Shown piece after piece: positions 20,961 to 30,740 of a stretch of DNA of 64,000 nt. Positions within the stretch are counted from its first letter, which is position 1; each line of letters opens with the position of its first letter. Under the pieces are notes generated by a model that searched no databases, was not told the DNA's origin, and saw only the letters and a program-made list of their open reading frames with translations. This DNA is from Meconema thalassinum (taxonomy: Eukaryota; Arthropoda; Insecta; Orthoptera; Tettigoniidae), in NCBI GenBank assembly GCA_946902985.2, contig OX336389.2, forward strand, positions 341,594,444-341,658,443, read 5' to 3'. The position numbers were made by a program, and so were the translations under genes.

Positions 20961-21734
20961 CAGGTTAGTTCCAGTGATCTCAGTTCATATGGATAATCTC
21001 TTGAAAGTTACAGGAACATACCGTAGTATTTCTATGAAATGTGCAAATATTAATTATATTAATAAAATATACGGTAATAATAATCATCAATAATTTTTAC
21101 TGCTTTATTCTGACATAGTAATACAGTAATAAGGTAGAATTAAGCACTGAAATTTCTAACTTTCGATCAAATGTCTCCACAGGAGATGCCTATGACCTAC
21201 AAAGTAGGTATTGATATTGGTTGTCATATGCAAGGGATGAGCAAGAAGGAAATAGTGCAACTTGTGGTATACCGGTACCAGGTATGGTATCAGGAACGGG
21301 GACAATCAGTCGCCACTGTAGACACACGAGCAAGTGATGTTGTCTCACTTCTTTCGCTCTTCGGGGAGTGGTACATCATGGTCATCAGCTCAGTGCACGT
21401 GGAATCTGTGTATTAATTATATTACAAGGAACCAATGTGCAAGTTAAATTGAACTTTTCTATCGGTAGGCCTATTATATTGCCAGCTCGTAACTTCCTGA
21501 ATCTTTTTACAGGAATTGAAAATTATAACTCAGGTTGTTAGACACGTTCCACACAAATGCGGGACTGATAACCACGTTGTCGCAAGCCATTCATTTACAC
21601 ATGTTGCTTTAGTAAAGAATTTGGGACATCTTTGGTCATCAGCACCACATACTTGTGTCTGGTACCGGTATATACCGATAAGATGTGTGGTATTATTCTT
21701 ATTACCGTACCGGTAACTTATTATGATCATCATG

Positions 21735-21885
21735 TTTGGAAGCCATGTTCAGTGTTGCCTTAGTACGGTACGGTACCTAAACGAAATTAATGCCCTAAGG
21801 TTAGGGCATAACTACCAATAGGCCTACAATTGGGTACAATCGTGTTGACCGACTGAAAAGCATACATTTCGTTTGATGTGGTGTT
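21735..21885. repeat. dispersed repeat shared with 40100-40190
   Basis: GGAAGCCATGTTCAGTGTTGC and CCTTAGTA recur at about 40100-40130 in the same orientation. The adjoining part (TTAGGGCATAAC to TTGACCGACTGAAAAGC) recurs inverted at about 40139-40192. This same-plus-inverted arrangement suggests a foldback or MITE-like element; ends are not defined. Confidence 0.5.
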
Positions 21886-21924
21886 GTAGTACGGTACCGT
21901 ACGTAGTGTGTGTAATCTAATTCG

Positions 21925-22135
21925 GGGTTTGGATTGGGATAGGTGCCCCGGGATCCAGCATTTGCCTGGATTCAGTATGGATAACCACTGTCTATCTCCG
22001 GACTAGACTTGGGTATTGTGATAGGGGCTAGCGTTTGGAAGGCCGGCGATCGGAGGTTCCAAACCCGGCGCTGACAGCGACTATCCTGAGTTTGGTTTTC
22101 CATACTTCTTCCAGCCAAATGCTGCTATAGTGCTA
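21925..22135. mobile_element. two opposed SINE fragments
   Basis: The first part carries the CCAGCATTTGCCTGGATT core seen in the copies near 22856, 23150 and 24510. The second part holds GGCGATCGGAGGTTCCAAAC and then the inverted form of the core (CTTCCAGCCAAATGCTG). This looks like two truncated copies in opposite orientation. Confidence 0.5.
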
Positions 22136-22794
22136 GTAGGCTACTTTATTTCAAGTAGCGGGGCACCTACCATATCCACGACATAATAATTACAGTTAGC
22201 CTACACCTACAGTCCCCACAACCCGCGGCACTTTTGCCTTACCCGTGCGCTCTGTATCCATGGCAACGGACAACGTGTTTAGATCCATTGGCAGTAATAG
22301 GTGTGTTGACTGACATTGTTCGCTGTACTCGGACTACATTTGGGCAGTGACCTTCCTTCTTTTAAGATTTCTAGAGTTGTATATCTCAAAAATACATTTC
22401 GTTAATGATAATTAGACTTCGGACTTGGGCTCACTAAACGGTGAAGTGTGGAGAGTAGCCTACATACCGTAATCTATTCTTCATATAAAATTAAAGATTT
22501 ATCTGTTTTGAATGTCATGCCTAACGAAAGTAGCCTAAATGGTAGCATCGGTTCAATTCCTTGTTGTTAGTGTTATTTTGGTCATCAGCCTCATGTACTT
22601 GGATGTATGTTGAATTCGTCTCAAAAGTGGTGTTTTTTTGTTTTTTTGTGGTGAGTGTAGGCTAGTGGTTGTGTTGTTTTAGGGGCTCTGCGACACCGTG
22701 GACATGCAGCCCTGTGCACTTGGGTGTGTGTGAAATTTGTCTGATAACGTGTAGCCTATTATTGTGAAGGCTGTATTAATGGGTGTAGCCTACC

Positions 22795-23075
22795 GTATGT
22801 GTAATCCAGGTGAGGATTGGGAAGGAGTTGGCCGTGGCCTTAAATTAGGAACCATCCCAGCATTTTCCTGGAGTAGAAGTGGGAAACCATGGAAAACCAG
22901 TTCCAAGATAGCTGAGATGAGAATTGTACCTTCCTCTTCTCATTTTTGGATCCCGAGGCTGAGTTGACCCCGTTCCAGCCCTCAGGCCAGAATTAAAATT
23001 TCTTTGCAGAGCCAGGAATCGAACTCAGACCTCTGGGGTGACAGCCAAGAATGCTAGCCACAATACCACGAGGTG
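22795..23075 (-). mobile_element. tRNA-derived SINE, antisense
   Basis: Read on the complement from 23075, GTGGCTAGCATTCTTGGC (box A-like) and GAGTTCGATTCCTGG (box B) form the head. The body ends with the core found in neighbouring copies (plus strand: CCCAGCATTTTCCTGGAGTA, then GGGAAACCATGGAAAACCA). Confidence 0.7.
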
Positions 23076-23112
23076 GTCTGCATGTAATAGTGTATGCAAC
23101 TGTAATTATTAA

Positions 23113-23230
23113 GCTAGGTACCCAAGGACTTAAATTAAAGTACCTGTACCATCCAAGCATTTGCCTGGAGGGAGTGTGGAAAAACCCTGGGAAAACCACA
23201 CCTACAATAGCCGTTGTCAGCACCAGACTT
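23113..23230 (-). mobile_element. headless SINE fragment of the same family
   Basis: Contains CCAAGCATTTGCCTGGAGGG followed by GGAAAAACCCTGGGAAAACC, the core shared with 22856 and 24510. No tRNA-like head is visible. Confidence 0.6.
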
Positions 23231-23470
23231 TTAGCTTCTCCTTGGAGTCGTATGTTTCTACTTCATTTAAATGTTACTATATGACTAGACATTGAACTTT
23301 CACACTAATCTGTTTTGGTTTCTATATAAATAACATTGCTACTATAGAACATTTACCATTTAATGTACCACAGTGACAATAAAGACTGCATGCCTCATAA
23401 CATGGCATGGCAACATCTCTTCTAGTCAAGGGCAGAGACTGAATATCATCTGTTTTGTTATTATTAATGT

Positions 23471-23790
23471 AGACCCCAAGGTGCTTGTCAGATGAGGTAG
23501 GATGGCATCACATACCGGTGCTCTATTGGATCTCAACTGTCAAGTCTTTGGTTGAACAATTCTCTGATATTATTCACCCCTCATGCTGCAAAGAACATGG
23601 TCTGAGCCGCTAGAAGGACTAACTGAACTGTAGACCCTATGCCCCTTGTCAGACACAGTAGAATGGTACCATGTACTCTATTGCTGCAATAAGTCTTGGA
23701 CCAGGAATGACTGTCCAATGTTAGACTATTCATCTCCTCATGCTGCCAAGAACAGGTCTGAGTGGCTAGGACTAGCTGTATTACTTTCCT
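23471..23790. repeat. diverged tandem duplication, unit about 157 bp
   Basis: Unit 1 (from 23471) and unit 2 (from about 23630) share GTAGACCC, CTTGTCAGA, GTAG(G/A)ATGG, CTCTATTG, TTATTCACCCCTCATGCTGC versus CATCTCCTCATGCTGC, and GGTCTGAG..GCTAG. The copies are well diverged, hence old. Confidence 0.7.
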
Positions 23791-23861
23791 TCGTTTCAAT
23801 TCCCATGTGAAATAGTCTTTAGTGTCGTAACTACATAACAAGATGTATGTTAAGGTTGTGA

Positions 23862-24175
23862 GCCGGCCCTGTGGTGTTGGGGTAGCGCGCCTGCCTCTTA
23901 CCCGGAGGCCTCGGCTTTGATTCCCGGCTCTGTCAGGGATTATAGAAACTGTCGTGAGGGCTGGAACGGGGTGCACTCAGCCTCGTGAGGATAATTGAGT
24001 AGCTGTCTGACAGTGAGGCAGCGCCCCGGTCACGAAAACCTAGATTAACGACCGAGGGGACCCGATGCGCTGACCACGCGTCACCCCAATATCTGCAGGC
24101 CAAATGACTGGGCAGAGGTCGCTTGGTAGGCCTAGGCCCTTCATGGGCTGTAGTGTCAGGGGTTATTATTATTAT
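23862..24175 (+). mobile_element. full-length-looking tRNA-derived SINE
   Basis: Box A-like TGGTGTTGGGGTAGCGCGC and box B-like GGCTTTGATTCCCGG sit in a tRNA-like head starting GCCGGCCCTGTGG. A body follows, with GTAGCTGTCTGACAGTGAGG, CCCGATGCGCTGACCACGCG and GGTCGCTTGGTAGGCCTAGG, and the copy ends in a (TTA)n tail. I recognise this as a common orthopteran-type SINE, from memory and not from a search. Confidence 0.8.
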
Positions 24176-24304
24176 ATGTTAAGGTTGTAACTCTAGATTT
24201 AAATGGATGTTTCTGCTTGATATGTCCTGGAAAATAAGTACCACCATTTTGAAAAACCCTATATAAATCTGCAGTGTACCACTAACCAATTTTAATGTAT
24301 GTAT

Positions 24305-24430
24305 GTCTACCCCTTATTATTCCCGTTTTTCAAACGGGGTCGGGGATGAGATGCGATGGAAGTCTTTGTGGCGATGGTTTTCACGGCCGGATGCCCTTCC
24401 TGACGCCAACCTCATGAGAGGAGTTAATGA
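24305..24430 (-). mobile_element. interspersed repeat fragment
   Basis: CCCGTTTTTCAAACGGGGTC can form a hairpin, and GGCCGGATGCCCTTCCTGAC is a segment I recognise from abundant insect interspersed repeats. It is directly joined to the antisense SINE at 24434. Class uncertain. Confidence 0.5.
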
Positions 24431-24433
24431 GAG

Positions 24434-24665
24434 ATGAAATGAATGATAGTGAATGAAACTGGGCAAGGATGTGGAAGGAAGCGGCCGTGGCCTGTCAGAA
24501 GGTACCGTCCCAGCATTTGCCTGGTGTTGAAAATGGGAAACCACGGAAAACCATTTCAAGGACGGCCGACGGTGGGGCTCGAACCCACGCGTCTACCGAG
24601 TCAGCAGAGAGCTTGGTCCCATGACCTAATGCTGTGCTTTAGCCAGCGTAGCCACTACTGTCCAC
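24434..24665 (-). mobile_element. tRNA-derived SINE, antisense
   Basis: On the complement, GGCTACGCTGGCTAAAGCAC begins the head and GTGGGTTCGAGCCCCACC is a near-consensus box B. The body holds the shared core (plus strand CCCAGCATTTGCCTGGTG, GGGAAACCACGGAAAACCA). It is the best-preserved member of the family copies at 21950, 22800 and 23113. Confidence 0.75.
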
Positions 24666-24844
24666 TAACCAATTTTAATATGACCATTAAAACGGTGCCT
24701 ACAATAATTTAAGATCCTCTGCCTCTGTCTAGTATACACACCCCTACACCAGGTATCAGCACGGAAATTGCCTCCCTCATCTTAGCTAAATTGATGCTCT
24801 GTTATTGTTTCCGGGTGTTTATACAGCTAGCATAATATGTAAAG

Positions 24845-25503
24845 CAGGTGTGTCCAACCCGTGGCCCTCGATCCCATTGTAAGCGGCCCGCAGTGATATT
24901 CTCTATCACATTCGGCCCGCAGTGATATTTGTAAGTTATAATATTATTTATGAAATAAGTAATTCTATTTGGAATACGATAAACTTGAAAGAGCAAGACT
25001 TTTTCCGTTCACAACATATGTGTTTGTGAAAGTTCATCAGTCATCCTCTTACTCAAAGCATGGAGAAATACATCCGTTTTAAGAAATACCCAGCCCAGAT
25101 TTTTATTTATGGTCCTACCTACCGTGCATCACTTTGAAGTCTTCGTGCATTGTTGACTGCGTGGTAACGTTACTACTTTCAAAGGCGAGTGTGTGCCAGA
25201 TGTTTTATTGTCGTTACATTGTAGAACTTTCAAGTTAGTTTACTGTTTGCAGTTGTTCGCTCACATTGTATTGTCAGTGCTAGTGAGAGTTTTGAAGAAT
25301 ATAATTAATCTGTGATATCTTATGTGCTAGTGAGAGGTTTGAAGAATATAATTTATTCTGTGATTTTTATAAGTGACTATTATGGCTTCTAAGTGTAGCG
25401 ACAAGAAAAGGAAACTTTCAGACGAAGGTAGATCATTTAGTACTTTTTTACTGAAGTAAACAAGAAAGCACAGTGTTTAATTTGCAGTGAAACAGTGGAT
25501 TGT
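24845..25503 (+). mobile_element. hAT element 1, left part with transposase start
   Basis: Starts with CAGGTGTGTCCAACC, the inverse of GGTTGGACATGCCTG ending at 40392. The flanking octamers ATGTAAAG (24837-24844) and GTGTAGAG (40393-40400) agree at 6 of 8 positions, as for an aged hAT target duplication. From 25383 a frame begins MASKCSDKKRKLSDEG and breaks at 25457 with a stop. ICSETVDCL after it is the first half of the zinc-finger region typical of GTF2I-repeat-protein-2-like hAT transposases. The piggyBac insertion at 25504 cuts the gene. The rest is at 39293. Confidence 0.8.
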
Positions 25504-25775
25504 TTAACCCTGAAGTGGTCGCGATGGGTCTACGAGACTCGGGCGAACATACTTATTGGTGTTCCTGTTGTTGGAATGCACCGAGCGCTTCCCCCTTCCT
25601 GGTAGCTTCTTGGCTCCCGACCTTCAACCGAACACAGTAGCCCGCTCTCAGTTGCCTTGGATCTTTGCGCGTACAGGCTGTTTAGGGCCTTGCAGACCCG
25701 GTGCGGCTGCAAACGTTGGTCTTTATTGTCAAACTTCGCATTGTTAGTTTAGTACACTTCTTCTTCTGTGTAACA

Positions 25776-27640
25776 ATGGACAAAGCTAATTCTGCCTGGA
25801 TTCGTTCCGTATTGGAGGAATTTGAAGATGAAGTTCTTGGTGGAAATGAAAGTGATTACGGCAGTGATGTGACTGATGAAGAAGAACAGAATAGTGAGGA
25901 CTGTGTTACCGAACAAAGTGATATTTCAGAAGTTTCTGATTCTGAAAATAGTGGTTCTAGTGAGTACACAACATCAGATGACGAAATTCCTTTAGCTTAT
26001 CTTGGATTTTACAAAGGAAAGGACCGAAAAACCAAGTGGAAAGCAGCCGAGCCCACTAAATCTGTGAGGACTCGCCAACATAACATTGTAAGCCATTTGC
26101 CAGGTACAAAGGTGATGCCAAAACTGCTGATGACCCAGTCAAAGCTTTCAGTTGTTTCATTACTGATGAAATGATTGATAAGATTTTATTTTACAGAAAC
26201 ATTTACATTGGTCAATTAAAAGAGAACTATACACAGGAACGTGATGTGAAAGAAACAGACAATAGGGAAATGAAAGCACTTATTGGATTGTTGTTGTATG
26301 CTGGGGTGCTAAAATCATCACACATGAATACAGATGACCTCTGGAGTCCTGATAGAACAGGAGTACAGATCTTTCGCACAGTCATGTCACAGCAACGCTT
26401 CAAGTTCCTACTGTGAGTGATTTGTTTCGATGACAAAAGAGACAGGGAACAAAGAATTGCTGAGAATAGACTGGCACCGGTGAGAGAAATTCTTGAAGAG
26501 TTCGTGGAATGCTGTAAAGTTAACTACACGGTTGGGGAATACGTAACTTGACGAGCAGCTTTGGGAATTTAGGGGTCATTGCAAGTTTCGTCAGTATATG
26601 AGAAGCACGCCAGTAAAATATGCCATTAAATTTTTCAGTATGGTGGATTCTTGAACTTTCTACTTAACCAACATGGAGGTCTATCTGGGGAAACAGCGTT
26701 CAGGATCCTTCGGAACAGATCAGACCCCAACAATGGTTGTAACTCGGCTTGTTCAACCCCTCTCAGGTACAGGCCGCAACGTGACATTTGACAATTGCTT
26801 TACTAGTATTCCTCTTGCCCAAGATTTGATGAATAATCACAACTTGACAATGGTGGGTACAGTGCGCAAAAATAAGAAAGAGCTACCACTTCAGTTCGTA
26901 ACGAGCAAAGGACGTGCTGAGAAATCATCGCTGTTTGGATTCGAGAAAAAGAAGACACTTGTGTCGTATGTGCCAAAGAAAGGTAAGATCGTAGTGCTCA
27001 TGAGTAAAATGCACCATGCAAAATCCATTGATCGTGATGCAGAGAAGCCTGAATTGGTAAAATTTTATAATGTTACAAAAGGTTGAGTCGATACAGTCTA
27101 TCAAATGGAGTCAACTTACAACACTGCGATAAAATCCAACAGATGGCCTCTAACTGTGCTTTTCCATCTCCTGGACTTGGCTGGAATCAATGCACTGGTT
27201 GTGTATAAATTCAACGCAAGAAGCTACGAGAAGACTGTGACCCGGCGGCAGTTCCTGAAATGTCTCGCGCAGGGACTTGCTGTAGACTACATGAAGTCAA
27301 GGTTATTGCAGCAGAACCTCCCAAAAACTTTGAGGACAGTTATTAACATGATCCTAAGAATGGAGGATAATGATGATGATGATAATTGTTGTTTTAAGGG
27401 GCCTAACATCTAGTAATGGAGGATAACTACCCTGTGCAAGCACCTACCACAGAAGTTCCCAGGGAAAGAAAGAGATGTCATTTCTGCCCAACAAACAAAG
27501 ACAGGAAGACATCCTTCATCTGTCCCAAGTGCCAAAAATTAATTTGCGGAGAACATGGACAACTTGTCTGCAGAATCTGCATAGAAATTGATTCAAGTGA
27601 TGTTTCCCTGTACTGGGATGTGTTTCGAAAGCTAATTTGA
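25776..27640 (+). pseudogene. piggyBac transposase
   Basis: The frame opens at 25776 (MDKANSAWIRSVLEEFEDEV) with an acidic Ser/Glu-rich N-terminus. After a frameshift near 26110 comes KAFSCFITDEMIDKILFYRN and EMKALIGLLLYAGVLKS. The catalytic region shows KYAIKFFSMVDS (first Asp), GRNVTFDNCFTSIPLAQDL (second Asp) and VDTVYQMESTYNTAIKSNRW. In the last motif the usual VDTxDQM has Tyr in place of the second Asp. The C-terminal cysteine-rich finger (CHFCPTNKDR, CPKCQKLICGEH, CRIC) is in a separate frame at 27416-27640 because a 44-bp insertion splits it off. In-frame stops at about 26416, 26550, 26653 and 27085 confirm it is dead. Normal family length is about 600 residues, which fits. Confidence 0.92.
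27371..27414 (-). mobile_element. 44-bp retroposon tail with 12-bp target duplication
   Basis: Flanked by perfect AATGGAGGATAA at 27359-27370 and 27415-27426. On the complement the insert reads CTAGATGTTAGGCCCC, TTAAAACAACAATT, then (ATC)n, i.e. a severely 5'-truncated retroposon ending in a short microsatellite. It splits the piggyBac transposase between its catalytic and cysteine-rich parts and shifts the frame. Confidence 0.85.
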
Positions 27641-27710
27641 TTTTTATTTTATGAATTACGAGTGACACATAATTCACACATTACCTAAAAAAACATATTT
27701 TTGTACCAAT

Positions 27711-29148
27711 AAGAAAGTGTGAGTAGTACGGTGTCACAATATGGTGCAACACAAGCAAGTGTTATACAGTGTAAGTAGTGCGGTGTCACCATTTGGTGCA
27801 ACAAAAGGAAGTGTTATACCATGTGAGTAGCGCGGTGTCACAATCTGATGCAACACAAGGAAGTGTTATACAGGGTGAGTAGTGTGGTGTCACAATATGG
27901 TGTAAAACAAGGAAGTGTTATACAGTGTGAGTAGTGTGGTGTCACAATATGGTGCAACACAAGGAAGTGTTATACGGTGTGAGTAGTGAGGTATCACAAT
28001 ATGGTGCAACATAAGGAAGTGTTATACAGTGTAAGTAGTGCGGTGACACAATATGGTGCAACACAAGGAAGTGTTATACAGTGTGAGTAGTGTGGTGTCA
28101 CAATATGGTGTAACACAAGGAAGTGTTATACAGTGTGAGTAGTGTGGTGTCATAATATGGTGCAACACAAGGAAGTGTTATACAGTGTGAGTAGTGTGGT
28201 GTCACAATATGGTGTAACACAGGGAACTGTTATACAGTGTGAGTGGTGCGGTGTCACAATATGGTGTAACACAAGGAAGTGTTATACAGAGTGAGTAGTG
28301 TGGTGTCACAATATGGTGCAACACAAGGAAGTGTTAAACAGTGTAAGTAGTGCGGTGTCATAATATGGTGCAACACAAGGAAGTGTTATACAGTGTTAGT
28401 AGTGTGGTGTCACAATATCGTGCAACACAAGGAAGTGTTATGCAGTGTGAGTAGTGTGGTGACACAATATGGTGCCTCACAAGGAAGTGTTATACAGTGT
28501 GAGTGGTGTGGTGTCACAATATGGTGCAACACAAGGAAGTGTTATACAGTGTGAGTAGTGTGGTGTCACAATGTGGTGTAACACAAGGAAGTGTTATACT
28601 GTGTGAGTAGTGTGGTGTCACAATATGGTGCAACACAAGAAAGTGTAGTGTTATACAGTGTGAGTAGTGTGGTGTCACAATATGGTGCAACACAAGGAAG
28701 TGTTATACAGTGTGAGTAGTGCAGTGTTACAATATGGTGCAACACAAGGAAGTGTTATACAGTGTGAGTAGTGTGGTGTCACAATGTGATGTAACACAAG
28801 GAAGTGTTATACAGTGTGAGTAGTGTGGTGTCACAATATGGTGCAACACAAGGAAGTGTTATACAGTGTGAGTAGTGCAGTGTCACAATATAGTGGGACA
28901 CAAGGAAGTGCTATACAGTGTGAGTAGTGTGGTGTCACAATATGGTGCAATACAAGGAAGTGTTAGACAGTGTGAGTAGTGTGGTGTCACAATATGGTGC
29001 AACACAAGGAAGTGTTATACAGTGTGAGTAGTGTGGTGTCACAATATGGTGCAACACAAGGAAGTGTTATACAGTGTGAGTAGTGTGGTGTCACAATATG
29101 GTGCAACATAAGGAAGTGTTATACAGTGTGAGTAGTGCACTGTCACAG
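27711..29148 (+). repeat. 52-bp satellite array, left block
   Basis: About 27 head-to-tail copies of a 52-bp unit containing TGTCACAATATGGTGCAACA, CAAGGAAGTGTTATACAGTG and TGAGTAGTGTGG. Variants (GTAACAC for GCAACAC, GTAAGTAG for GTGAGTAG, one unit with an extra TAGTG) mark units. The array begins inside the piggyBac 3' region and is interrupted by a LINE at 29149. Confidence 0.97.
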
Positions 29149-30740
29149 TCATCATCATCATCGGCTTTAACTCGAATCCGAGTATAAATCTTCTTCCTTC
29201 AGTCCAGTTTGTGGATGTGTTTAAGGTGACTAAAGAGTCCAATCCTGGCATGGAACAAGCGACCACACAAGTCGCATAGTATTGCTGGAGGAGGACGTGG
29301 TTGGGCTGCTCGAAGTTTCCTAGCTTGACGCTTGGCCTCTTCATGTATGCGTCGATCCCTTTCAAACGCCTTTACAGTATCCGAGATGGTACGGCGCCAA
29401 GTTGAGCGGTTTTCAGCCAGCATGTCCCAGGTTTGTGAATCAAGACCTGTCAATTTCAGGGTCTGCTTAAATTGGTCCTTGTAGCGCCTCTTAGGACCAC
29501 CATGAGGTCTGGTGCCATAGCATAACTCACCATATAGCATTTGACGAGGTAATCTCACATCATCCATCCGATGGACATGACCAATCCATCTAAATTGGTG
29601 ACCTATTATGGATGATTCTATGCTGTTGATTTGAGCCTTTTCCAGAACAGCAATATTGGTAATGCGGTCTTCCCATTTAATCCTCAGGATTGATCGAAGT
29701 TTTTGTAGGTGGAAACGCTCAAGCTTCCTAAGATCACGTCGGTAAAGGGTCCACGTTTCACAGCCATACAACAATGTAGAAATGACTACTGCTTTGTACA
29801 CCATAAGCTTTGTACTCATGGATAAATTCATGAAGACCCGGTGCGCTAATCGTCCATATGCTGCATGGGCTGCGCCAATTCTCTTATCCACATCCTGCTC
29901 ACAGGTACAGCTCACAGAAATGGTACTGCCCAGGTACGAGAAGTGGTCAACCTGTTCTAATGGCAAATTTGAAATGGAGATATTGAACTGAGGAAGAGGT
30001 GTGCCTGGTGAAGGTTGTGCCAAGACTTTAGTCTTATTGACATTTATGGTAAGACCAAAGCGATCACATGCACTTTTGTACCAGTTAACTGACTCTTGCA
30101 GCTCTTCTGGTGTGAGAGTTGGTGACGCAGCATCATCTGCATACAACATGTTAGTAACCTTAGTAACCTGAGTTTTCCTCAAGGAGCGGAGACGAGTTAG
30201 GTTGAAAAGCCCTCCATCAAAACGATACTTGATCTCCACACCTGGGATGTTTGTGGGTGAATCATAAAGCATTGCAGCCAAGTACAGCGCAAAAAGCGTT
30301 GGAGCCAGTACACATCCTTGTTTCAGTCCATGGGTAATGGGAAATTCATCGGACATCTTATTCTGATGGCAAACCTGACCTGTCATGCCATCATGGAGAG
30401 CTTTGATTAGATCTACAAAACGCTGAGGGCAACCAAACCGCTTCAGCACTGCCCACATGGCTGGTCTTGGAACCGAATCAAATGCCTTTTCCAAGTCATA
30501 AAAGACTAAGAAGAGTGGATTCTGTTGTTCTCTACATTTTTCTTGTAGCTGTCTCACACAGAAAATCAAGTCAATTGTGCTTCTGGAAGTTCTAAATCCG
30601 CATTGTGACTCTGGGAGGATCCTCTCAGAGATAACTTTGAGGCGGTTAAGTAGAATTCTTGCAAGAATCTTCCCCACAATTGATAGCAGTGATATACCAC
30701 GGTAGTTGCCACAAACACTGCGATCACCCTTTTTAAAGAT
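29149..30740 (-). mobile_element. 5'-truncated RTE-like LINE (family A, copy 1) inserted in the satellite
   Basis: Flanked by perfect 10-bp ACTGTCACAG at 29139-29148 and 30741-30750. On the complement one long open frame encodes the RT from IFKKGDRSVCGNYRGISLLS through LPESQCGFRTSRSTIDLIF, FYDLEKAFDSVPRPAMW, HGLKQGCVLAPTLFALYLAAML and the catalytic YADDA. It then runs to the C-terminal KLERFHLQKLRSILRIKWED and a final zinc-finger-like CDLCGRLFHARIGLFSHLKH. The 3' end is (GAT)n. The RT frame has no stop over about 500 codons; translation upstream of 30740 would only be satellite. 5' truncation removes the endonuclease. A related longer copy is at 58843-62545. Confidence 0.93.

Noticed and set aside
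21171..21416. 81-codon frame
   Set aside because: No recognisable motif and no flanking gene signals; likely chance.
21640..21910. Palindromic GTACGGTACC and ACCGGTAT words as possible regulatory sites
   Set aside because: Similar words recur throughout intergenic and repeat sequence in this window; nothing ties them to a gene.
23862..23940. tRNA gene candidate
   Set aside because: Boxes A and B are present, but there is no convincing cloverleaf and the body and (TTA)n tail are those of a SINE.
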